A stretch of DNA of 64,000 nucleotides from Mytilus galloprovincialis (taxonomy: Eukaryota > Mollusca > Bivalvia > Mytilida > Mytilidae): NCBI RefSeq assembly GCF_965363235.1, contig NC_134839.1, positions 75,789,410 through 75,853,409 of the forward strand. Direction: 5' to 3'. Both the position numbers and the translations under genes were made by a program. Below the pieces are notes generated by a model. That model saw only the letters and a list, made by a program, of their open reading frames with translations, had not been told where the DNA came from and searched no databases. Shown piece by piece: positions 35,774 to 45,130 of this stretch. The stretch's first letter is position 1. Every line of letters starts with the position of its first letter.

Positions 35774-36072
35774 GGCAGCAACCATTTGATTTTCTGGGGG
35801 GGGGGGGGGGGGGGGCTATGGTTTTTTTTGGAAAAAAAAGTTTGTTTCCAGGTTTTGGTGAAAAAAATAATTTGTTTTGGTCCCTGAGAAAAAAAAATTG
35901 TTTGTTTCACCCTCGGCTGCCACTATATGTAATGCTAAAATTGAAAGAAAACAAATGTTTTCGGTTTGTCGCTAAAAAAATAGATTGTTCTTCGCCGAAG
36001 GCGAAAAAAAAGTTTGCACAGAAAAAAAACCATAGGCCCCCCCCTCCCCCAGAAAATCAAATGGTTGCTGCC
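35774..36072. mobile_element. 299-bp Harbinger-like MITE
   Basis: TIRs start GGCAGCAACCATTTGATTTT at 35774 and end with its reverse complement at 36072. The two arms pair for about 40 bases including the poly(G)/poly(C) tract. TAA flanks both sides (35771-35773, 36073-36075), the 3-bp TWA duplication expected of PIF/Harbinger. The inside is T-rich on one side and A-rich on the other, so the whole element can fold. No coding capacity. Confidence 0.8.
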
Positions 36073-36234
36073 TAAGAAATTAACAAAATGTCTTGCAAAG
36101 AAAACTGTATATTTTTTATGAGGTGTCCTTATATAGTGTATTGGGTGTACAATATTTGGGTTTCGATGGATTGTTGTCTTGTTGGCGTCCATGGGGATGT
36201 TATAGCACTAAAAGTTTTGGAACGTTTTGGCGTT

Positions 36235-36395
36235 ATAAAATGGACACGTTTCGGCGGACGTTCTTCATCGGACACGTTTCGGCGAGATAAAAATTGGACA
36301 CTTTTGTGCGAAGGACAACATTGGACACGATACGGCGAAATGGACACGTTTTGGCGATCGGACACGTTTGGGGGGATGGACACGTTTGAGAGAGT

Positions 36396-36440
<45 letters not shown>
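36235..36440. repeat. GGACACGTTT minisatellite and (TA)n
   Basis: Seven to eight imperfect units around 'ggacacgtttcggcg' (about 36240-36390), then an (AT)n tract of about 40 bases (36399-36439). Frames containing Tyr-Ile runs are the microsatellite read through. Confidence 0.75.
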
Positions 36441-36443
<3 letters not shown>

Positions 36444-36975
36444 AGACTCAATATGAAAAGAATTTATTGTCATTGTTACAAGTGTGGACACAGATCTGTA
36501 TGGATAGTATATTAGAATAATCAGTGAAATGGCATTTGACAGTGTTAACCCCTATCTGTTATTTCTTATTTTTTCTCAAAAGGAATGGTTAAACTTCAGT
36601 CAAAAGTGACAGAAATACCAGATTCAGTACAATAAAAAATCAAAATGTGTGTGCACTGTTGGAGGGTAGTGATGTAAGAGAACAACAATGGCTAATTAAA
36701 AATGTGCTAGCGTAGGCAAATATGAAAATGAATATTCCAGCTCCATATTTTAGCACCAAATAGGCAACAAACATGTAGATGTTAATTCTTGCAGTTGTAT
36801 TTGAAATTTCAATGGCTAACTACCTTTATTATGCCTCATGAGGCCTAGGCATGCCCTTAATTGTTATTGTACCTTCATTAAATACCCAATCAATTATACA
36901 AAAAAAATACATACCAGCATGTTTCAGCTAACCCTAATTTGTAGTGCATACCCAGTGATTCCAGAATTTCTAATT

Positions 36976-37005
36976 GGGGGGGGGGGGGGCGGGGGGGGGG
37001 GGGGG
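36976..37005 (+). repeat. Poly(G) tract
   Basis: About 14 G, one C, then about 15 G. Potential quadruplex; likely length-unstable and prone to assembly error. Confidence 0.85.
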
Positions 37006-37690
37006 CATTGGCTGCGTAAGAGGTAGCCAGATCTAGTCATGCTTCCGTGATTCCCTAAATAATCAATACATTTGTCTTAGATTCCCTTCAGCTCTATTAA
37101 AGTCAGACTGGTTCCCTATAGCTAGTAGTTATTAGCTAAAAATGTTTGTATATAAATAAAATAATATTACCCACAACTTACCCTATTTTTCAGCATACCA
37201 GCGGAAATACATGTATTATTTCTTTTTGTCTTTTGAAATTTGCTATAAGTTGTGCTAGGGGCAGTCTTAAACATGTACATGTAGCTACATGTATTAAAGG
37301 TATATTTTAGGTTGTTTTAAAGCATTATAGTTTATTGTGACTTTTAAATTAATTTAAAGAAAAGCAATAAAAACATGGGTTCTACGTTTTTTTTTCTTTA
37401 AATGTTTTAAGTTGGTCCAAGGACATATATAGAGGGAGGATAACATCTTAACAATCCTTGATGTATTAAAAAAATATGTAGAGAATCATTGGAGAAACCA
37501 CACTGTACACCTTAAACCTTTAAAACTTGTTGATGGATTTTAATGGAATAAATATTTTCCTAAACTTAAATGATCCCCACATTTGTATTTCAAATATACA
37601 TTTGTATAATTTTGGGAAATTTCAGTCACTCAACAAATACTTGTTATCCTATATGCATATATATATATAAGTAAAAGGGTTATGGAGCGA
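37006..37690. other. Central foldback spacer, no gene
   Basis: AT-rich spacer between the poly(G) tract and the right arm array. No coding or repeat signal noticed. Confidence 0.4.
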
Positions 37691-37699
37691 AAAAGGTCC

Positions 37700-39967
37700 T
37701 TGACATGAGATATGTTTACCAAAAAAATAATTACCAATGAAAGAAGTAAGACTTTTTGTGTAACCTGCCTTTGTGTTAATTTTTTTATTACTGATCAAGT
37801 CGAAAATGCTATCTAAAACACATACCACTCATGCAAAAAGAGGTGTCAGACAATTTTTTTTATCATACTGCTTTAATTACATTAAAGATGTCTGTTTCCG
37901 TTTTTTCCGTTAAATACCAATTCCTCAGAGCAATTGGTACTTTGCGGAACGGAACGGAACGGAAAAATAAATTAAAAAGTTTAAATCAGATTCAACTTGA
38001 TCACTGTCTCTAATCATCGTCGGAACGGGCTGTTGAAGGCCTCTTTTTTAAAATATAATTACCGATGGAAGGAGAAAGACTTTTTGTGTAACCTGCCTTT
38101 GTGTTAAATTTTTTATTATTGATCAAGTCGAAAATGCTATCTAAAACACATACTACTCATGCAAAAAGAGGTGTCAGACAATTTTTTTTATCATACTGCT
38201 TTAATTACATTAAAGATGTCTGTTTCCGTTTTTTCCGTTAAATACCAATTCCTCAGAGCAATTGGTACTTTGCGGAACGGAACGGAACGGAAAAATAAAT
38301 TAAAAAGTTTACATCAGATTCAACTTGATCACTGTCTCTAATCATCGTCGGAACGGGCTGTTGAAGGCCTCTTTTTTAAAATATAATTACCGATGGAAGG
38401 AGAAAGACTTTTTGTGTAACCTGCCTTTGTGTTAAATTTTTTATTTTTGATCAAGTCGAAAATGCTATCTAAAACACATACCACTCATGCAAAAAGAGGT
38501 GTCAGACAAATTTTTTTATCATACTGCTTTAATTACATTAAAGATGTCTGTTTCCGTTTTTTCCGTTAAATACCAATTCCTCAGAGCAATTGGTACTTTG
38601 CGGAACGGAACGGAACGGAAAAATAAATTAAAAAGTTTACATCAGATTCAACTGGATCACTGTCTCTAATCATCGTCGGAACGGGCTGTTGAAGGCCCCT
38701 TTTTTAAAATATAATTACCGATGGAAGGAGAAAGACTTTTTGTGTAACCTGCCTTAAATTTTTTATTATTGATCAAGTCGAAAATGCTATCTAAAACACA
38801 TACCACTCATGCAAAAAGAGGTGTCAGACAATTTTTTTTTATCATACTGCTTTAATTACATTAAAGATGTCTGTTTCCGTTTTTTCCGTTAAATACCAAT
38901 TCCTCAGAGCAATTGGTACTTTGCGGAACGGAACGGAACGGAAAAATAAATTAAAAAGTTTACATCAGATTCAACTGGATCACTGTCTCTAATCATCGTC
39001 GGAACGGGCTGTTGAAGGCCCCTTTTTTAAAATATAATTACCGATGGAAGGAGAAAGACTTTTTGTGTAACCTGCCTTAAATTTTTTATTATTGATCAAG
39101 TCGAAAATGCTATCTAAAACACATACCACTCATGCAAAAAGAGGTGTCAGACAATTTTTTTTATCATACTGCTTTAATTACATTAAAGATGTCTGTTTCC
39201 CTTTTTTCCGTTAAATACCAATTCCTCAGAGCAATTGGTACTTTGCGGAACGGAACGGAACGGAAAAATAAATTAAAAAGTTTACATCAGATTCAACTGG
39301 ATCACTATCTCTAATCATCGTCGGAACGGGCTGTTGAAGGCCCCTTTTTTAAAATATAATTACCGATGGAAGGAGAAAGACTTTTTGTGTAACCTGCCTT
39401 AAATTTTTTATTATTGATCAAGTCGAAAATGCTATCTAAAACACATACCACTCACGCAAATGAGGTGTCAGACAATTTTTTGTTATCATACTGCTTTAAT
39501 TACATTAAAGATGTCTGTTTCCGTTTTTTCCGTTAAATACCAATTCCTCAGAGCAATTGGTACTTTGCGGAACGGAACGGAACGGAAAAACAAATTAAAA
39601 AGTTTACATCAGATTCAACTTGATCACTGTCTCTAATCATCGTCGGAACGGGCTGTTGAAGGCCTCTTTTTTAAAATATAATTACCGATGGAAGGAGAAA
39701 TACTTTTTGTGTAACCTGCCTTTGTGTTAAATTTTTTATTATTGATCAAGTCGAAAATGCTATCTAAAACACATACCACTCGTGCAAAAAGAGGTGTCAG
39801 ACAATTTTTTTTTATCATACTGCTTTAATTACATTAAAGATGTCTGTTTCCGTTTTTTCCGTTAAATACCAATTCCTCAGAGCAATTGGTACTTTGCGGA
39901 ACGGAACGGAACGGAAAAATAAATTAAAAAGTTTAAATCAGATTCATTTTGATCACTGTCTCTAATC
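37700..39967 (+). repeat. About 328-bp tandem array, right arm (7 monomers)
   Basis: Same monomer as 29730-33880 in opposite orientation, with units closing ('ctaatcatcg') near 38020, 38350, 38675, 39000, 39320 and 39645 and the outer domain starting at about 39968. Three adjacent units share a deletion ('ctgccttaaattttttatta', lacking 'tgtgtt'), again showing block duplication. Outermost units of both arms share a variant (AAATCAGATTCA.TTTGATC type), so arm edges match each other better than the middle. Confidence 0.9.
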
Positions 39968-40293
39968 AAGGACGACGTGAGGTCAGTCTAGATATCATAA
40001 TGCATGACTTGCAAATGCGTTAATTTCATGATAATTTATCAGAACAATCCGACATATTCATCTACAGAATATTTCCCGATGTTATACATTATTACACATT
40101 TCACCTGTGAAGATGAGATTAAGTATACATTTGTGTTATTTGTATATGGAAAACCGTAAAACACAGAAATTCTAAAGTTTGTTTTGTTTTAAAGATTTTT
40201 CGAAATTTTGATAAATGCCCCCTTTGGATACCTTAAATTCCGTTCCGTTCCGTTCCGTTCCGTTCCGTTCCGTTCCGTAAAGTACCAATAGCC

Positions 40294-40301
40294 TACGAAA
40301 C
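40294..40301. repeat. 8-bp target-site duplication, right copy
   Basis: TACGAAAC directly after the right terminus; identical to 29401-29408. In the ATPase frame these bases code for part of the peptide shared by both flanks. Confidence 0.9.
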
Positions 40302-40713
40302 AACCATATAATTCTATGTGGTTTTGTTGAAACATGGTCTAAATTTTGACTTATTTTTTTAAATACTTCTTCCCACAAAAAGTTGCGCCAGTCACCGTCA
40401 TTGTAAATGGATGTTGAAAAGTAAACCGGTCCTGATATTTTTGTTCACTGCATGGCCTTGACTGTGACGATCGTTCTAGTGGTATGTGCGACGGAGGCGG
40501 CGGTGATGGGATAACTTCCTTCTGTGGTAGCGTCGGCGGTGGATATACTTCAGTGGTCTGCGGATATGCATTTCTGATTTTCCTCATCAACACATCTTTT
40601 CTTGAAAACTTCATTTCACAAATAGGACAATAATTTTTATCCATATTCGCACATGTAAGATTGTTGTGAAATGAACAAAATTTCCGAGATTTTATATAGT
40701 CTTTTAAATGCAT
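40294..40713 (-). pseudogene. Zinc-finger/P-loop ATPase relic, N-terminal segment (piece 1 of 3)
   Basis: A minus-strand frame of 120 codons from 40713. C29-P-I-C32 starts a C2H2-type finger, but the two expected His are K45 and Y50, so the finger is broken. A Pro-rich linker (PPPTLPQKEVIPSPPPPSH) follows, then FTFQHPFTMTVTGATFCGKK, a P-loop with Lys where Ser/Thr of GxxxxGK[S/T] should be. A one-base shift gives SQNLDHVSTKPHRIIWLFR, which stops at the foldback insertion (40293). This order (finger, P-loop, RIIWL) fits ATPases found with polymerase B genes in self-synthesising elements of invertebrates; the packaging-ATPase identity is an inference. It lies divergently beside the polymerase relic, 190 bases away. 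Confidence 0.65.
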
Positions 40714-40904
40714 TCTGGGAAATAAAATAAAGAATAAAATAATGATGTATATTCTAGATAAATCTAGTGTACTCTGATATCGTTTTTTTAAGTTGCATTA
40801 TGGGTAATATGAGCATATGTAAACCTATAAATTGTTTTCTTTTTAATAGATACTCATTCACTTGTGAACCACCAACAAGGAAAGATGGAAAGTAAAGTAC
40901 ATGT

Positions 40905-41330
40905 TTTAAAACATCACCGAAATGGGAAGACATTCGAAAAGGGCGACTCATTCAGAAACAACTTGCTGGTTACTACAATCTACAGGAAAACACTCCATTC
41001 AGGTCTTGAAATGGTTGAGATATGTATCTAATCAAAAAGAATACATATACAACACGCACGTAATGGCGGAGACAAGAATATATGCAACTACAGAGTTGAT
41101 GGCTATCACAAGAATGAGGATTGAGAAGAAAACGTTTTTGAATATCATGGATGTTTCTGGCATGGGTGTTCAAAGTGCTACCGTAAACAAACAGTAGACA
41201 CGGTTAATCAAATGGCTGATCTCCATCAATGCACCTAGAAAACCAGGTCATAAATACATATCTAAATGGGAAAACGAGTTTAACAAGGAAATAGTTGAAA
41301 AATATTGATATTAAAACTTTTGTTGACTGA
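40905..41330 (+). pseudogene. Protein-primed-type DNA polymerase B relic
   Basis: Plus-strand coding blocks in changing frames. The diagnostic one, at about 41080-41190, is NYRVDGYHKNED, a stop, then EENVFEYHGCFWHGCSKCY. The run V-D-G-Y ... V-F-E-Y-H-G-C-F-W-H-G-C-x-x-C is the hallmark N-terminal part of the DNA_pol_B_2 family (Polintons, adintoviruses, linear plasmids). Further blocks (SIQVLKWLRYVSNQKE before it, KYISKWENEFNKEIVEKY at about 41255-41310) fit the same protein. Frameshifts and at least three stops make it dead, and the catalytic C-terminal half is missing. The neighbouring ATPase relic on the other strand supports one former element. Confidence 0.75.
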
Positions 41331-41914
41331 TGTTTTGATAGATATGTATGGATATGTTCTTATTTATAATTATTCAATAATCTTACCTAGAAAATCCATA
41401 CAAAAAAACACAACTTGCACAATGCACAAATACCAAGGACACGACCAGCAAACCAAATAGGTTCTGAAGAAAAAGCAGATCATGCGTCGTAAATACAACG
41501 TGTTAAATATATTTTTATCAGCATTGCATGTTATAAGGGAGACTACAGTTGCAATGCCCAACATCAAACAAAGTTGTTATCTTTTAAAAAAACATGTTGC
41601 CTAATACATACAATTTAATATACATATACAAACTTGTCTAAAATTTTACTCAGTTGCCTGTACAAAGTAAAGGCAAAAAGTGCCCTGAAGAGACCTGGAT
41701 GACTACTGCTATGTTTCATCTCATAGAGACATAAATTGGGACTGTTGCCAGTATAAAATAATATTGTTGCGGTTAAAAAATTGAATTCTGAAGTAGACAA
41801 AAAGTGAAGGTAGGACAGAATTTTAGTATAAGTTCAAACTCTAACAAGTTCGGGGCGTATACATGTCAAAAATGTTCCCTATGTTTTGACCTTTGGGTAA
41901 AATAGTAGTGCATA
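41331..41914. other. Relic DNA between polymerase B and the Ginger-like element
   Basis: A 61-codon minus-strand frame at 41615-41800 (NFLTATILFYTGNSP ... TLYRQLSKILDKF) has the look of a decayed transposase or viral-type protein but I cannot name it. Otherwise nothing is seen. Confidence 0.3.
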
Positions 41915-42150
41915 TGTCGTGTACAAGTTGCAATTTTGTACAGGTTATAACATGTACAAAAATGTTGTACATGTTATAATTTGTACAATGCTAAAATACA
42001 AGTTATAACATGTATAACATGTACAAAATTTTAGAAAGAATAATAAAGCAGATTATACAAGCACGATTGAAACTTAAGATTAAATAATAAAGAACAATAA
42101 TCAAAAGCAAAAGAAGGTGCATTATTTACAGCATGCATAAAATACTACAT

Positions 42151-42980
42151 TTATTTTTTACTTGTTGCTAAAAGACAGACACATGCGACACCTTGAGTTG
42201 CACAAACTTTCATTCTCCTACAATTACATCTACCAGAATTACAACTCCCTTTCTTACACTGAAAATGCACAAAAACTTGTCCTCCTCTCAATAATAACTT
42301 ACCCACTATCTCTCTCACACTCGTATCACTCATTAGGACTTCAGACACATTTGAAGTTGCATTTTAAAAAAAATGAACCTAGTTTCTCTTTATTTGTCCA
42401 ACTTAAGTTCCAATTTTATAGCCGCCATATTCATTCACGTTCATCACCCCGCCTTTAATGTTTCTCTCATCGACAGGGCCCCTATAAATGGACGGAATAG
42501 GACTGATAACGTTATCACCTTGGGAGAGAACAGTTTATCTAGTTTTGAGTTTTTTGGTAAGACATCAGCTTGTACCTGATGTCCAGAAAGGACCCTCTTT
42601 CGTGCACGCTTGATGTCAATATTTGAAATTTCAGACTAACTCTTTCTAGTATTGACAGCAGGAATATCAACACAAGAAAGCACCCTCTTACGAGGAAGTT
42701 TACAAGGAGTTGTCATGCTGAAACTTGCTTCATCAGCTATGTTTACTAAATTCACTCACCATTGTTTCTGTTTTTAACTCAATGGTTTGTTAATTGTTGT
42801 CTGCTGAATCAGGACTATTCAATTCACCATCATTTTTAGAGTTTGTTTCAGTAATAATGTCCGTCTCTGATATTGTTTTGTCAGTTTCAATTTCAGTGTC
42901 AGTATTATGTTCCGTCTTTGTCAAAGGGTCTTCACTATCAGTATAATTGGATACTGAACTTGCTTCAAAGATTGCTTCTG
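42151..42980 (-). pseudogene. Integrase C-terminal relic of the Ginger-like element
   Basis: Minus-strand pieces from the insertion edge at 42981 down to the stop at 42151: first an acidic, Ser/Thr-rich segment (ASSVSNYTDSEDPLTKTEHN), then KRVLS repeats. Next comes GDNVISPIPSIYRGPVDERN with a GGYKIGT-type strand (the small C-terminal beta domain), and last a Cys-rich tail (CKKGSCNSGRCNCRR). The order 'GDNV..P.P..DR ... YKIGT ... CxxGxCxxxRCxCR' is what I expect of the integrase tail in Ginger/KRBA2-type proteins. Stops and shifts between the pieces show decay. The upstream flank continues at 45675-45740 beyond the nested element, with the frame agreeing across one TCTGC. Confidence 0.6.
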
Positions 42981-42981
42981 C

Positions 42982-43357
42982 CAGGCGCGTAGCTACGTTT
43001 ACGTCAAAACGCCCGGGCGTACACTTGAATTTGGAGAAGAAAAAAAATATTTTAATCTAAATAAATTAAAAAGAACTGGTTAAAAGCACATCAGCCTTGT
43101 AAATCTCTCCTCAGACAGTAGCTTTTAATTGCAAATAAAAGTGACGACATTTACTTTTCAATCAAATGCCAGGCGCGTAGCTACGTTTACGTCAAAACGC
43201 CCGGGCGTACACTTGAATTTGGAGAAGAAAAAAAATATTTTAATCTAAATAAATTAAAAAGAACTGGTTAAAAGCACATCAGCCTTGTAAATCTCTCCTC
43301 AGACAGTAGCTTTTAATTGCAAATAAAAGTGACGACATTTACTTTTCAATCAAATGC
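42982..43357 (+). repeat. 188-bp tandem duplication of the transposon's left end
   Basis: 42982-43169 is repeated at 43170-43357, apparently without differences. The second copy again starts CAGGCGCGTAGC directly after 'caaatgc'. Near-identity implies a recent event after insertion. Confidence 0.85.
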
Positions 43358-43959
43358 CTTATGGTACCGTTTTATATTTGTTCATTTTCTGTCAAGGTCT
43401 GAATCTACTGGGAATTGTACTTTGTTTCCTTTTGTTTAAAGCATTTCATTATCTGCTGAGTTCTATATGTGGTTTGCATTTTTATTGAGTCTGCGACATT
43501 TATGTCGCGAAATCGAGACATAGCAATCGTAGATTTCGTTGGCGTCGTCACCATTTACTTAGGTTTAGTATGTGGTTAAAGATTTTTTTAAATATCATTA
43601 CTTTTGTCAAACCTTCATGAAATTTTACGTAAGTTGGACAGAAACTTGTTGTGATCAAAAGACTTAGAGTATCCAGAGCATAATGATAAAATTATATATA
43701 ATATTTTTAATTTTCCAGTATTTAACTGATTAAAAGGAAAACCTATTTGAAGTTAACAGGTAGATACAGTCTGTGGTAAAAGTTTGGTACACACCAAATA
43801 CTTTGTCAAACCTTCATCAAATTTTATGAGTCTTTGGCAGAAGCTTTTTATGATTAATATCTGAAGTAAAATTTTTAAGTATTTTTTTTTTTTAACTTTT
43901 CAGTTGACAGACGAACTTATCTTTTCGCATTTAACAGACGGTCTGGGATTATTATTTTT

Positions 43960-45130
43960 ATACGACCCCAAAAAAATTTTGGGTTCGTATAATGGTATGA
44001 TGTCGTCGTCTGCGTCGTCGTCGTCCGAAGACACTTTGGTTTCCGGATAATAACTTTAGTTTAAGTGAATAGATCTTAACGAAATTTTTTCAGAAGGTTC
44101 AATACCACAAAAGGAAGGTTGGGATTTATTTTGGGGATGATGGTCCCAACCGTTTAGGAATTAGGGACCCAAAAGGGGCCAAAACAAGCATTTTTCTAGT
44201 TTCAGGATAATAACTTGTTTACAAGTATTTCAATTGCTCTGAAATTATACCGCAATGTTTAAAATCACAAGTAGAAGGTTTGGATTCATTTAAGGAGTTA
44301 TGGGGCCAAAGTATAGGATTTAAGGGCCAAAAAGGGGCCAAAACAAGCATTTTTCTAGTTTCCAGACAATACCTTGTGTGTAATTGCATGGATCTCTCTG
44401 AAATTGTACCACAATGTACCATATAACACAGGGGCGGATGCAGGAATTTTCGAAAGGGGGGGTGCTAACCCAGGGCACCCAGGGCAAAGGGGGGGTGCAA
44501 AACATATGTCCCGATACAAATGCATTGATCGGCAAAAATAAAGGGGGGGTGCGCACCCCCGGAACCCCCCCCCCCTGGATCCGCCACTGTAACAAAGAGG
44601 AGGCTGGGATAAAGTTTTGGGTTAATTGCCCAAAATATGTAGGAACTAAGGGCCAAAAAAGGGCAAAAAGAAGAATGTTTCTAGTTTCCCAACAATCATG
44701 ACAATAACTTGTGTTTAAGTGTATGGATCTCTCTGAAATCGTACTACAAGGTTCAATATTACAAAGGAAAGCATGGGATTGAGTTTATGGGTTATTGCTT
44801 CAAGGAGGTGGGGGGTTCAATAAAGTGGGGGGGGGGGGGGTCTCAGTTTACCATTTTTTAAGGGATTTTGTTTTTTTTCAACATTTTTCAAATTTCGAAT
44901 TTTGAAAAGTTTCAAGAAGAAATATTCAATTGCACAGTATTGTGCAATAGATGTGTTAGATCTTTAACCACATTAATTTTGTGGCAAAAATCTACATTAT
45001 ATCAAAAATTTGATCACAATCAAAATTCAGACAGTATCAATCTTGAATATTGTGACCAAATTTGGCCCAACTGTTCAGGGTTTCGACCACTGGGGTCGTA
45101 TAAAGCTGCGCCCTGCGGAGCACCTGGTTT
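43960..45130 (-). repeat. Hairpin-ended repeat (CAGGTGCTCCGC family), inverted copy
   Basis: In reverse it starts CAGGTGCTCCGCAGGGCGCA at about 45130 and ends in a (GAC)n tract and the hairpin TATACGAACCCAAAA/TTTTGGGGTCGTATA at 43992-43960. The forward counterpart is at 52511-53256. Internal units contain 'cctaattcctaaac'-type sequence. It carries a MITE at 44429-44589. Confidence 0.7.
44429..44589. mobile_element. 161-bp MITE with 5-bp target duplication
   Basis: Ends CAGGGGCGGATGCAGG and CCTGGATCCGCCACTG, flanked by TAACA (44424-44428, 44590-44594). Removing it restores 'atataacaaagaggagg', matching the uninterrupted relative near 44750 ('atattacaaaggaaagc'). Confidence 0.8.

Larger units (their letters stand above)
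29409..40293. mobile_element. 10.9-kb foldback-type DNA transposon
   Basis: Ends are inverted: GGCTATTGGTACTTTACGGA at the left, with its reverse complement closing at 40293. They are flanked by the 8-bp duplication TACGAAAC (29401-29408, 40294-40301). Each arm has an outer about 320-bp unique domain (29409-29729; 39968-40293), starting with a GGAAC pentamer run of different length in the two arms, then a tandem array of about 328-bp monomers in opposite orientation. The central about 3.8 kb holds other repeats and no transposase. An 8-bp duplication occurs in hAT, P, Merlin and a few other superfamilies; the superfamily is open. Arm architecture parallels Drosophila Foldback elements. Insertion is into the ATPase relic, whose frame resumes on the other side. 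Confidence 0.85.
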
